DNA from: Deltaproteobacteria bacterium
GTDB lineage: Bacteria > Desulfobacterota > Binatia > UBA12015
Assembly (NCBI GenBank): GCA_003447545.1
Contig: DLYX01000586.1
Span: 1-11,752, forward strand
Length of the DNA: 11,752 nt
Direction: 5' to 3'
Shown here: positions 1 to 6,833 of the stretch, piece after piece
How the letters are laid out: every line of letters starts with the position of its first letter
Position numbering within the stretch: the stretch's first letter is position 1
Notes under the pieces: model-generated
What the model saw: only the letters and a program-made list of their open reading frames with translations
Database searches by the model: none
Told to the model about the DNA's origin: nothing
Translations under genes and position numbers: made by a program

Positions 1-100
1 GGAGTGTATCGCCGTCGCTCAAGTCGGCATCGCCGCCTTTGGTCACGATGATCTGAACTCCGCTGGGTCCGACGTAAATTTTTCCGAGCTGTGCAGGCAT
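1..100 (-). CDS. Small desulforedoxin-like protein lacking the metal cysteines (partial, C-terminus beyond window)
   Basis: Only the first 33 codons lie in the window; the frame is open to the left edge. The ATG (98-100) follows a good ribosome-binding site (AAGAGGAGAT on the minus strand), so the start is well supported. The N-terminus begins MPAQLGKIYV and continues through IIVTKGG to a DLSDGD stretch. This spacing recalls desulforedoxin or the N-terminal domain of desulfoferrodoxin (a Tyr-x-Cys-x-x-Cys-Gly, a Val-rich strand, a Gly-Gly turn, then Leu-x-Cys-Cys-Gly). Here the positions where those four iron-binding cysteines would fall carry Gly, Ser or Asp, and no cysteine is visible. If the homology is right, this copy cannot bind iron in the usual way. 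The relationship is inferred by eye from a short stretch. It lies 57 bp downstream of the Trm112-like gene on the same strand, so the two probably share a transcript. Confidence 0.55.
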   Translation of the reverse strand, partial: MPAQLGKIYVGPSGVQIIVTKGGDADLSDGDTL

Positions 101-157
101 GCCTTTGATCTCCTCTTGCAAGCGTCGACGGGCGACACCGGGGTCTTTTGCCGGGGG

Positions 158-373
158 TCAGTTCCCCTGTGGCGCGGTTGCCATCAGCGCCTTGGCGGCC
201 GATTCGTCGAGACGCTCGGCTTCGTCGACCAGCATGACCGGGATATCGTCTTCGATCCGGTACTTCAGACGGGACTCCGGGCAGAACAAGAAGCCCTCGT
301 CGGCGAAATAAACGAGTGCCTGTTTGGATTCCGGGCATACCAGAATGTCGAGAAGTTCCTGACTTAGGGCCAT
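158..373 (-). CDS. Trm112 family protein (YcaR-like)
   Basis: This 71-residue protein has the compact Trm112 layout: an N-terminal helix ending ILVCP, a short hairpin, a second CPES turn, and the conserved tail YRIEDDIPVMLVDEAERL (residues 38-55), which is the family signature. Trm112 proteins are small partners that activate or stabilise SAM-dependent methyltransferases of tRNA, rRNA or protein release factors; the bacterial forms are less well characterised. The usual zinc-binding Cys-x-x-Cys pairs are reduced to C13-x-x-S16 and C31-x-x-S34, so only two of four possible ligands remain. Some bacterial members also lack part of the site, so this need not inactivate the protein. The ATG at 371-373 follows GGAGGAG at an 11-nt spacing. 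It is divergent from rpmB and upstream of the desulforedoxin-like gene. Confidence 0.85.
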   Translation of the reverse strand: MALSQELLDILVCPESKQALVYFADEGFLFCPESRLKYRIEDDIPVMLVDEAERLDESAAKALMATAPQGN

Positions 374-564
374 GATCTGCTGATCTCCTCCGTAAAAACG
401 GTCTGTTCGGCTCTAGAAGACCCATGCGGGCGATGCAAGCCGGAGGGCCCATGGTGCCCGCCAATCCAGAGGTTTCCGGGTTGGCCCGGGTCAGGGTTGA
501 GGCATCTGAAAGCGCGTGTTAATTCCACCCGTTCCTCACGTATTTTCTGGAGAGATTCGAGATC

Positions 565-819
565 ATGGCCAAGTGTCAACTTACAGGTAAGCAGCGTCTT
601 GTGGGCAATAATGTCTCGCACGCGAATAATAAGACCAAACGGGTGCAGAAGGCGAACATCCAATGGAAGCGCCTCTGGGTGCCGGAAGAGGAGAAATTCG
701 TCCGTCTTCAGGTGTCTGCCCGAGCGATGCGCACGGTAACCCGAATGGGTCTGTATGCGTTCATCAAGAAAAACGGTCTGCGATACAAGGACTTCGGGCT
801 GGTGGGCCCGGCGAACTAG
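565..819 (+). CDS. rpmB: Large ribosomal subunit protein bL28
   Basis: This 84-residue protein is ribosomal protein L28, a component of the 50S subunit near the peptidyl-tRNA exit side. It starts MAKCQLTGK, followed by the family hallmark GNNVSHANNKTKR (residues 14-26), the aromatic LWVPEEEKFVRLQVSA block and the RTVTRMG segment, as in E. coli L28. It is the zinc-independent form: only one cysteine (C4) is present and the paired Cys-x-x-Cys motifs of zinc-type L28 are absent. The start ATG follows GGAGAG (549-554) at a 10-nt spacing. The tail after residue 70 (GLRYKDFGLVGPAN) is slightly longer than in E. coli. rpsR follows after 33 bp, so the two are probably cotranscribed. A promoter should lie in 374-564, but the best pair seen there (TTGAGG at 497 and TTAATT at 519) is poor. 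Confidence 0.95.
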   Translation: MAKCQLTGKQRLVGNNVSHANNKTKRVQKANIQWKRLWVPEEEKFVRLQVSARAMRTVTRMGLYAFIKKNGLRYKDFGLVGPAN

Positions 820-852
820 GCCCCCTCAACCCGGCCTCCGGAAAAGCGAAGC

Positions 853-1122
853 ATGGAAAATTCATACCACAGCAGAGACAGAGATCGTGACAGCGACGGG
901 GATAGCCGCGGAGGCGGTTTCCGCAGGCGTTCCAAGCCCCGGCCGCCCAAGGATCTGAAATTCGACTTCAAGGATGCCGAGACGCTGAAATCGTTCGTCT
1001 CGGAAAGCGGCAAGATTGTTCCTCGCCGTGTGAGTCGTTTGAGCGCCGAGCAGCAGCGTCAGTTGACCCGAGCGGTCAAGCGCGCCCGCCAAGCCTCGAT
1101 CATGCCCTTCTCGCGGGGCTGA
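853..1122 (+). CDS. rpsR: Small ribosomal subunit protein bS18
   Basis: This 89-residue protein is S18 of the 30S platform, which packs against S6 and S11. The core matches the family: FDFKDAETLKSFVSESGKIVPRRV (residues 38-60), then AEQQRQLTRAVKRAR (65-79), ending IMPFSRG. The first 30 residues are a low-complexity Arg/Asp/Ser/Gly tail (RDRDRDSDGDSRGGG, then RRRSKPR), longer and more acidic than in typical S18. The protein contains no cysteine, so it is a zinc-independent type. The ribosome-binding site is weak (GGAAAAG just before the ATG), consistent with translational coupling to rpmB 33 bp upstream. S18 genes usually sit between rpsF and rplI; pairing with rpmB instead is known for secondary rpmB-rpmG-rpsN-rpsR clusters. 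Whether this is the only rpsR in the genome cannot be told from the window. Confidence 0.93.
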   Translation: MENSYHSRDRDRDSDGDSRGGGFRRRSKPRPPKDLKFDFKDAETLKSFVSESGKIVPRRVSRLSAEQQRQLTRAVKRARQASIMPFSRG

Positions 1123-1181
1123 TTCCTCCCACCAGAGCCCGTCCCGCCCATGATTTGCAGGGCAGGGCGTTTCGCCACGGG

Positions 1182-1199
1182 AAGCCAATCCGGTGGCTT
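1182..1199. other. Small hairpin in the convergent gap between rpsR and the dCMP deaminase gene
   Basis: A perfect 6-bp inverted repeat, AAGCCA (1182-1187) and TGGCTT (1194-1199), encloses a 6-nt loop. It lies between two converging genes, where a bidirectional terminator would be expected. No run of T follows on either strand, so it does not qualify as a canonical intrinsic terminator. No gene was found in the rest of this 104-bp gap. Confidence 0.3.
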
Positions 1200-1226
1200 G
1201 GAAGGCTCGGCCAGGGCCTGCTGTTC

Positions 1227-1664
1227 TCACGCAGGTCGTATCGTGAGACCAGCCTCACGAATCATGTCGGTCGAGATTTCGAAGTCGTCGGCCCACCGGT
1301 CCGGAATTTCGCAACTGGCGGGGTAGATGATCTCGTCCACGCCACTCTGAATCAGAGATCGGGCGCAGCGGGTGCAAGGCGGCCACGTCACGTAGGCCGA
1401 GCAACCTTTCAGGCTGACGCCGATCCGGGCGGCGTGCATGATGGCATTCTCTTCGGCGTGGCAGATCAAAGGGTACTTCTGCTCGCGGTCCTTGAGACGT
1501 TCTTCGTTGTCCTCGATGCCGCGAGGGAATCCATTGAATCCGGTCGAGCGAATTTCTCGATCCTGACCGACGACCACGCAGCCGACCTGGGTTGAAGGGT
1601 CTTTGCTCCAGCCAGCGATATGCCTGGCGAGCTCGAGAAATCGCAGGTCCCACTTCGTACTCAT
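1227..1664 (-). CDS. Deoxycytidylate (dCMP) deaminase family protein
   Basis: This 145-residue zinc-dependent deaminase most likely converts dCMP to dUMP, the substrate of thymidylate synthase, in the cytosol. The zinc and catalytic motifs are intact: H69-A70-E71 and P96-C97-x-x-C100. Flanking blocks typical of dCMP deaminases are present: SKDPSTQVGCVVV (residues 20-32), TGFNGFPRG (41-49), a KYPLICHAEENAIMHA stretch, and KGCSAYVTWPPC. The SKDPSTQVG and KYPxxCHAE wording is close to the eukaryotic and T4 phage enzymes. The extra zinc-binding Cys/His insertion found in some members is not seen. The ATG at 1662-1664 was chosen because the family begins close to its WDLRFLELA helix; a TTG at 1698-1700 would add 12 unconserved residues. 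It lies 69 bp downstream of the outer-membrane protein gene on the same strand. A broader cytidine-deaminase-like role cannot be excluded. Confidence 0.88.
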   Translation of the reverse strand: MSTKWDLRFLELARHIAGWSKDPSTQVGCVVVGQDREIRSTGFNGFPRGIEDNEERLKDREQKYPLICHAEENAIMHAARIGVSLKGCSAYVTWPPCTRCARSLIQSGVDEIIYPASCEIPDRWADDFEISTDMIREAGLTIRPA

Positions 1665-1733
1665 GAAAAGGTGGGTATCAGCCCCCGGTGAGCGCCGCAA
1701 AAGCGCCCCCGGGGGGTGTCCCGGTGTGGATTC

Positions 1734-2363
1734 TCAGAACGCGTAGCGAAAGCCGGTGTTCAGGACGACCATATTGAGATTCTGATTGGTCTCAAAAGAA
1801 CCGCCTTCGGGAAGAAGCCCACCCACTTCGATATGCCAGCCCCAATTCTTGTGGAGCATGATGTCGACGCCAGCGGCGATCCGGCCGACGAAGTTATAGT
1901 TGGTCTCCGAGCTCCGAATGTTCCCCAGATGTTTCTGGAGGTTGGCCGCCTGGAATCCGATGCCTCCCAGAACGTAAGGCTGGACCCAATCCAGAGGCAA
2001 AATTGCCTTTATATTGAAGGTGGTTGCTGTGGTGCGGATGGCGTTGCGGAGCGTCGCGTTGGACCCGATACTTCCCTTGGCACGGAAGCGGTTGATGAAA
2101 TCCACGTTGGCTTCGGCCGCGAGGAAGCGATTGAACCGGTAGCCGCCACGGGCGTTGAATCCCATCCCGGAGTGCCAATTCCCGTCATTGTCGCCGATAT
2201 TGTCGCCAAAGCTCGGCCAGGCATGCGAGATCCCGATGCCCAGATAGCCGCCCGCCCGGTTGTGATCGACTGCCGCGGTTTCATGGTTGTCGGCGAGAAC
2301 TGGCGTCGCTCCGAGGAGAACCGCGATCGCGACCAGCACCATCTGTCGATAAAAAACCTTCAT
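1734..2363 (-). CDS. Outer-membrane beta-barrel protein (OmpA/OmpW-like, 8-strand type)
   Basis: This 209-residue protein has a clear signal peptide: MKVFYRQ, then the hydrophobic stretch MVLVAIAVLLGATPVLA, with likely cleavage after A24. The mature part is rich in Gly and alternating aromatic/hydrophobic residues (GGYLGIGISHAW, GGYRFNRFLAAEANVDF, VQPYVLGGIGF, VGRIAAGVDIML, HIEVGGLL) and ends GFRYAF. The terminal Phe preceded by alternating hydrophobic residues is the signal for BAM-mediated insertion in the outer membrane. The layout fits the small porin-like OMP_b-brl fold; no periplasmic OmpA domain follows, and no ligand or transport role can be assigned. The ATG at 2361-2363 follows GGAGGA at a 6-nt spacing, and this start supplies the signal peptide. 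It is divergent from ileS across a 341-bp gap and lies upstream of the dCMP deaminase gene. Confidence 0.85.
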   Translation of the reverse strand: MKVFYRQMVLVAIAVLLGATPVLADNHETAAVDHNRAGGYLGIGISHAWPSFGDNIGDNDGNWHSGMGFNARGGYRFNRFLAAEANVDFINRFRAKGSIGSNATLRNAIRTTATTFNIKAILPLDWVQPYVLGGIGFQAANLQKHLGNIRSSETNYNFVGRIAAGVDIMLHKNWGWHIEVGGLLPEGGSFETNQNLNMVVLNTGFRYAF

Positions 2364-2704
2364 TGATCTTCCTCCATTTTGCAGGACGGTCCCACCTGCG
2401 GAGCAGCAGGTCAAGCGCGGGGAACCGGCGCCGCGGCCGTTTCAAAGGCGAGGCCTTGGCTGCGAATCTGCTGGGGGGCCGGTCTGGGGGTAGCTAATTT
2501 TCCCAAGTCTTTTCAGTTATTTAATGGGTGCCCTGTGTGCCGTCGTGCGGGTTGCGGAGCCACCGCTCGAGTGGTCGGGGCGGACCGTTCGGGCACCCGA
2601 AGCGGGTGTTCGGAGGCGTTCTCCCGCAAACTTGCTGGAAACGCGTTGGTCCCCGGAGGTTTTCAGTCGCACTTGGCGCGGGGTCCGTTAGAGTGCAGAG
2701 GGAT
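2364..2704. other. 341-bp divergent intergenic region between the OMP gene and ileS
   Basis: No gene is supported here. The part next to the outer-membrane protein gene is GC-rich apart from its ribosome-binding site. An AT-rich patch at about 2496-2525 is the most promoter-like stretch, and it could serve either direction, but no good -35/-10 pair was found. From 2526 onward the sequence is very GC-rich and full of complementary segments. The ileS reading frame stays open back to a GTG at 2528, but the 59 extra residues are Arg/Gly/Cys-rich and unlike any aminoacyl-tRNA synthetase N-terminus, so the stretch is probably untranslated leader. Confidence 0.6.
2526..2624 (+). promoter_or_regulatory. 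Possible structured ileS leader with competing pairings
   Basis: GGGTGCCC (2526-2533) is perfectly complementary to GGGCACCC (2591-2598), which would close a large stem. The same downstream arm can instead form a local hairpin, 2591-2599 with 2603-2611, of nine pairs including two G-U, around a 3-nt AAG loop. These two structures exclude each other. A small inner stem, CCAC (2560-2563) with GTGG (2571-2574), fits inside the first fold, and GGAG (2612-2615) with CTCC (2621-2624) follows the second. The element ends 80 nt before the ileS start. There is no T-box motif and no T-run, so the mechanism is unknown, and GC-rich DNA gives such pairings by chance fairly often. Confidence 0.3.
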
Positions 2705-5700
2705 ATGCCCAGCCAGGAAAAAAGCTTCTCTGCGCCGCCGTCGGAGCTGGATCTGCCTCGTCTGGAACACGAGATTCTCAAGTTCTGGAAAGAACAAAAG
2801 GTCGTCGAGCGGAGCATGGAGCCCGAAGGGAAAGACGCGGCCGAGAGACCGGCCTTTGTCTTTAACGACGGACCTCCCTTTGCCACCGGCTTGCCCCATT
2901 ATGGGCATTTACTCGCCGGTACGATCAAGGACGTCATTCCCCGCTATCAATCGATGAAGGGCTATCAGGTCGAGCGTCGTTTTGGATGGGATTGTCACGG
3001 CCTGCCGATCGAGAGTCTGGTCGAGGAGGAACTCGATGTGCACGGTCGCGCCGAAATCGAAGCGCTCGGCGTGCCCGCCTTCAATGAGCATTGCCGCAAG
3101 AACGTCCTCCGTTTCACCCGGGAGTGGGAGCAGGTGGTCACCCGCATGGGTCGCTGGGTCGACTTCGAGAATGACTACAAGACCATGGACCGTAGTTTCA
3201 TGGAATCCGTGTGGTGGGTCTTTCGCCAACTTTGGGACAAGGAGCTGATCTACGAGGGGCATCGCGTGCAGCCGGTTTCCCCCGCCCTCGGGACGACTCT
3301 GAGCAACTTCGAAGTGGCGCAGGGGCCGCAGGAGCGCGATCCCGCAACTCGTAAAGACGGTCATAAGCGGCGTCAGGACCCCAGCGTCACGGTGCGCTTT
3401 CAGCTCGAGGACGAAGAGGCTTCTCTTTGGGCCTGGACGACGACGCCGTGGACTCTGCCCAGCAATCTCGCTCTCGCGGTTCACCCTGATGTGGAATACG
3501 TGAAAGTACGGGTCGTGGACTCCGGGGAGATCGCCTATGCCGAGCCTGGGCGACTCGCCGACTACCAGGCACGCGAGCGAGTCGGGGCCACCGAGGAATT
3601 GGCGCGGGTGCGCGGCGCGGATCTGGTGGGGCGACACTACGTTCCCGTTTTGCCCTATTTTGCAGATCAGGCCGAGGCAAGCGACGGCAGCCGTCAGGCC
3701 TTTCGTGTCGTCGCGGCCGATTATGTGACCATCGATTCGGGCACCGGGATCGTCCATCAGGCACCGGCTTTTGGCGAAGACGATTATGCTGTGGGACGTA
3801 AGGAGGGACTGCCTCTGGTCAATCCCGTGACCATCAACGGTGTTTTTGATTCCACCGTTCCGGATTTCGAGGGTCTTTTCGTCAAGGATGCCGAGAAGGG
3901 CATTCTGGACAAGCTCAAGCAGGGCGGTCGTCTGGTGGATCAAGATGTGATCATGCACCCCTATCCGCATTGCTACCGGACCGATCAGCCTTTGCTCTAT
4001 ATGGCGCAGAGTACCTGGTTCATGCGGGTGGAAGATCACCGCGACGAGCTTTCCCGCAACAATGAGGACATCCGTTGGGTGCCCGACCATGTGGGACGCG
4101 CTCGTTTTGGAAACTGGTTGGAGAACGCCCGCGACTGGAATTTGAGTCGGAATCGTTATTGGGGAACGCCGCTACCCATCTGGCGCTGTGATGAGAATCC
4201 GAGCGAGATGGTTTGCATCGGGTCGTGCGCGGAGTTGGAAACGCTCGCAGGATTGGAAGCGGGCTCGATAGTGGATCTCCATCGCGAGTATGTCGACGAT
4301 ATTACCTTCCCGTCACAGGCCACGCCGGGCGGCACCATGCGCCGGGTCCCGGAAGTCTTCGACTGCTGGTTTGAATCGGGCTCGATGCCCTATGCCCAGA
4401 ATCATTACCCGTTTGACGAGGACAAGCGGTCCTATGTCGAGGACCATCTCCCGGCGGATTTCATTGCCGAAGGCTTGGACCAGACACGAGGTTGGTTCTA
4501 CACCCTTCACGTTTTGGCGAATGCGCTTTTCGGCCGACCTGCTTTTCGCAACGTGATCGTCAACGGACTGATCCTTGCCGCGGATGGCAAGAAGATGAGC
4601 AAGCGCCTGAAAAACTATCCGGATCCCGCGGAAGTTATTGAGCGCTATGGTGCCGATGCGCTGCGCGCCTATATCATCAATAGTCCAGCGGTGCGGGCCG
4701 AGCCGATGCGTTTCGGTCGCGACGCGCAGGACACCGAAGGCGAGGGCGTTCGCGAGATGGCGCGCACGGTGATTCTCCCTCTCTGGAACGCTTATAATTT
4801 TTTGGTGACCTACGCGCGTGCCGATGGTTGGTCCCCGAGCACAGAGCCGACAGCGTCCTCGAGTACCAACGAGTTGGACCAGTGGATCCTGTCGCGCCTG
4901 CAAAGCTACGTGGCGGCGATGGGCGAAGAATTCGACGCCTACCGGCTTTACAATCTGGTGCCTGCCTTCGTCGAAATCTGCGAGGACCTCAATAACTGGT
5001 ACATCCGCCGCGGGCGGCGCCGTTATTGGCGCAGCCGGGAAGAGGGCGGTGCGGACAAGGAGAGCGCTTATCAGACGCTGTACGAGGTCCTGGTGACGCT
5101 GACGCGCTCGATTGCGCCGATCCTGCCGTTCTTCAGCGAGTTCCTGCACCAGCGCTTGGTCGTCGAGGCACGGGCCGCCTCGGCCGATGAAGGCTCTTCG
5201 GTGCATCTCGAATCCTACCCGTCGGTGGTTGCCTCCAGCATCGATACGGATCTGGAAGCCTCCATGGCCACGGCGCGGCGAGTGGTCGGGCTCGGGCTCA
5301 GCCTGCGCGAGAGGGAACGGATCGGCGTGCGTCGCCCGCTTCCGGCCTTGACCGTTGCGAGTCCTGACCCAGCGATGCGGGCTGCCGTCGAGCGCCATCT
5401 ATCGCATATCGTCGGCGAACTGAATGTGAAGACGGTCGCTGTCGTTGAAGCTGATGAAGATCTGATTCAAGTCAGTGCAAAGGCGAACTTCAAGAAGTTG
5501 GGCAAGCGGCTGGGCAAGCAAATGAAGCCGGTTGCCGACGCCATTGCCGCCCTGAGTGCCGAGGATGTGCGTCGTCTGATGGAGGGAGCGACTCTGGAGG
5601 TTCTGGGCGAACCCGTCGCGGGGGATGATCTTCTGATCCAGCGCGAGCCCTTGCCGGGCTTGGTCGTGGAGAGTGAGGCGGGGGTCACCGTGGCACTCGA

Positions 5701-5989
5701 TACCGCAGTCGATGAGGCCCTGCTCCGCGAAGGTCTGGTGCGGGAACTGATCAACCGTGTGCAGGCACTGCGCAAAACGGCTGGCCTGGAGGTCAGCGAC
5801 CGGATCCAATTGCGAGTGGTCGCCGCCGGCGAGTTGCAGAATGCGCTCGGGCAGGAAGATTTCTCCAGTATCCTGAGGACGGAAACGTTAAGTCAGGAAC
5901 TGATTCTGGGGACAGGCGCTCCTCTGGCCCATGCCTGCCGGGAAACGATCGACGAGATAGCCGTGGAGATCTCGATTCAGGTATTATGA
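2705..5989 (+). CDS. ileS: Isoleucyl-tRNA synthetase, type II (IleRS2, eukaryote-like)
   Basis: This 1094-residue cytosolic enzyme charges tRNA-Ile with isoleucine. The class I HIGH motif is H65-Y66-G67-H68, followed by WDCHGLPIE (95-103). The CP1 editing domain, which hydrolyses Val-tRNA-Ile, shows TTTPWTLPSN (245-254) and GTGIVHQAP (346-354) with the following EDD (358-360). The second signature is K630-M-S-K-R634, in the context KMSKRLKNYPDP and then INSPAVRAEPMRF, which is characteristic of the type II (eukaryotic cytosolic-like) enzymes. The C-terminal anticodon-binding and DUF5915-like regions are present (LLREGLVRELINRVQALRK). The length also fits type II (about 1050-1100) rather than type I (about 930). 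The ATG at 2705 was chosen because MPSQEKSF leads into the conserved LPRLEHEILKFWKE; the ribosome-binding site is only AGAGGG, very close to the start. folE follows after 85 bp. Confidence 0.96.
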   Translation: MPSQEKSFSAPPSELDLPRLEHEILKFWKEQKVVERSMEPEGKDAAERPAFVFNDGPPFATGLPHYGHLLAGTIKDVIPRYQSMKGYQVERRFGWDCHGLPIESLVEEELDVHGRAEIEALGVPAFNEHCRKNVLRFTREWEQVVTRMGRWVDFENDYKTMDRSFMESVWWVFRQLWDKELIYEGHRVQPVSPALGTTLSNFEVAQGPQERDPATRKDGHKRRQDPSVTVRFQLEDEEASLWAWTTTPWTLPSNLALAVHPDVEYVKVRVVDSGEIAYAEPGRLADYQARERVGATEELARVRGADLVGRHYVPVLPYFADQAEASDGSRQAFRVVAADYVTIDSGTGIVHQAPAFGEDDYAVGRKEGLPLVNPVTINGVFDSTVPDFEGLFVKDAEKGILDKLKQGGRLVDQDVIMHPYPHCYRTDQPLLYMAQSTWFMRVEDHRDELSRNNEDIRWVPDHVGRARFGNWLENARDWNLSRNRYWGTPLPIWRCDENPSEMVCIGSCAELETLAGLEAGSIVDLHREYVDDITFPSQATPGGTMRRVPEVFDCWFESGSMPYAQNHYPFDEDKRSYVEDHLPADFIAEGLDQTRGWFYTLHVLANALFGRPAFRNVIVNGLILAADGKKMSKRLKNYPDPAEVIERYGADALRAYIINSPAVRAEPMRFGRDAQDTEGEGVREMARTVILPLWNAYNFLVTYARADGWSPSTEPTASSSTNELDQWILSRLQSYVAAMGEEFDAYRLYNLVPAFVEICEDLNNWYIRRGRRRYWRSREEGGADKESAYQTLYEVLVTLTRSIAPILPFFSEFLHQRLVVEARAASADEGSSVHLESYPSVVASSIDTDLEASMATARRVVGLGLSLRERERIGVRRPLPALTVASPDPAMRAAVERHLSHIVGELNVKTVAVVEADEDLIQVSAKANFKKLGKRLGKQMKPVADAIAALSAEDVRRLMEGATLEVLGEPVAGDDLLIQREPLPGLVVESEAGVTVALDTAVDEALLREGLVRELINRVQALRKTAGLEVSDRIQLRVVAAGELQNALGQEDFSSILRTETLSQELILGTGAPLAHACRETIDEIAVEISIQVL

Positions 5990-6074
5990 TCCATGAGGGG
6001 CCGATCAAGCGCCCCACACGAGGCTTTCCTCTACCGCGGGACATTCGGGGCGGGGAGGGAGCAGGAGAAACATC

Positions 6075-6797
6075 ATGAAGAATGACCCAATGGAAAATAG
6101 AGAACGAGTTGCAGGCGAAGTCGCGCGAGTGGCTCCCGTGCCGCTTCTCGAAATTCGCCCCGAGGCGGAAAAGGTCCGACGCGCCCTTCTGGAGCGCGGG
6201 CTGGAGACGCCCATGATCAGCTCGGAGCAGAGCGGATCTGTGAAAAAGGCGGCTCTCGAAAAACGCTTCCGCGAGATTATGGAGATACTCGGACTCGACC
6301 TTGCGGATGATAGCTTGAAGGATACGCCGATTCGCATCGCCCGCATGTACGTCGATGAAATCTTTGGCGGCCTCGATTACATGAATTTCCCCAAGCTCAC
6401 GGTCATCAAGAACAAGATGAAGGTGGACGAAATGGTCAAGGTCCGGAAGATCAATCTCTCCTCGACCTGCGAGCACCATTTCGTCGTAATCGATGGGTTC
6501 GCCACGGTGGCTTATATTCCCAGTGATTGGGTGATCGGCCTCTCCAAGATCAACCGGATCGTGCGATTCTTTGCCCAGCGTCACCAAGTGCAGGAGCGCT
6601 TGACCGAACAGATTCTGCTCGCCCTGCAGACGCTTCTTGGCACCAAGGATGTTGCCGTCAGCATCACCGCCACACATCATTGCGTAAAGGCGCGTGGCGT
6701 GATGGATGGCAATAGTGAAACTTCGACAACGGCCTTGGGCGGCGCTTTCAAGGCAAATCCGGATACGCGCAAAGAGTTTTTGATGCATCAGTCCTGA
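6075..6797 (+). CDS. folE: GTP cyclohydrolase I
   Basis: This 240-residue enzyme converts GTP to 7,8-dihydroneopterin triphosphate, the first step of folate (and tetrahydrobiopterin) synthesis, as a homodecamer in the cytosol. The match to E. coli FolE is close: [34 protein letters not shown], and [17 protein letters not shown]. The zinc ligands are in place: C132 and H135 in STCEHHF, and C203 in HHCVKARG. The first 25 residues are an extra, poorly conserved N-terminal tail relative to E. coli. AGGAG (6063-6067) is 7 nt before the ATG at 6075, favouring this start over the second Met at codon 6. An isolated TATTAT (5982-5987) overlaps the end of ileS and could be a -10 element, but no -35 matches it. 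The PEP-synthase-like gene follows after 36 bp, so the two are probably cotranscribed. Confidence 0.96.
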   Translation: MKNDPMENRERVAGEVARVAPVPLLEIRPEAEKVRRALLERGLETPMISSEQSGSVKKAALEKRFREIMEILGLDLADDSLKDTPIRIARMYVDEIFGGLDYMNFPKLTVIKNKMKVDEMVKVRKINLSSTCEHHFVVIDGFATVAYIPSDWVIGLSKINRIVRFFAQRHQVQERLTEQILLALQTLLGTKDVAVSITATHHCVKARGVMDGNSETSTTALGGAFKANPDTRKEFLMHQS

Positions 6798-6833
6798 TGG
6801 GCGCGGACGCAGGGTAACGAATCGATAGAACGC

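Noticed and set aside
476..489. Hairpin CCGGG-TTGG-CCCGG upstream of rpmB as a leader or terminator
   Set aside because: Only five base pairs with no T-run in GC-rich sequence; likely chance.
1665..1700. 12-codon extension of the dCMP deaminase from a TTG
   Set aside because: The extra residues are not conserved in the family and the ATG at 1664 gives the expected length.
2364..2414. 17-codon extension of the outer-membrane protein from a TTG
   Set aside because: It would bury the signal peptide; the ATG at 2363 has a strong ribosome-binding site.
2528..2704. 59-codon in-frame extension of ileS from a GTG
   Set aside because: The residues are Arg/Gly/Cys-rich without similarity to IleRS N-termini, and the ATG at 2705 leads directly into the conserved start of the protein.
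2909..4090. 393-codon open frame on the minus strand inside ileS
   Set aside because: It is a shadow of the conserved IleRS catalytic and editing domains; the protein shows no family features.
4313..5398. 361-codon open frame on the minus strand inside ileS
   Set aside because: Antisense to conserved IleRS sequence including KMSKR; composition is Arg/His-rich as expected for a shadow frame.
5997..6025. GGGGC/GCCCC pairing between ileS and folE as a terminator
   Set aside because: Short, imperfect stem without a following T-run, so it does not separate the two transcripts convincingly.
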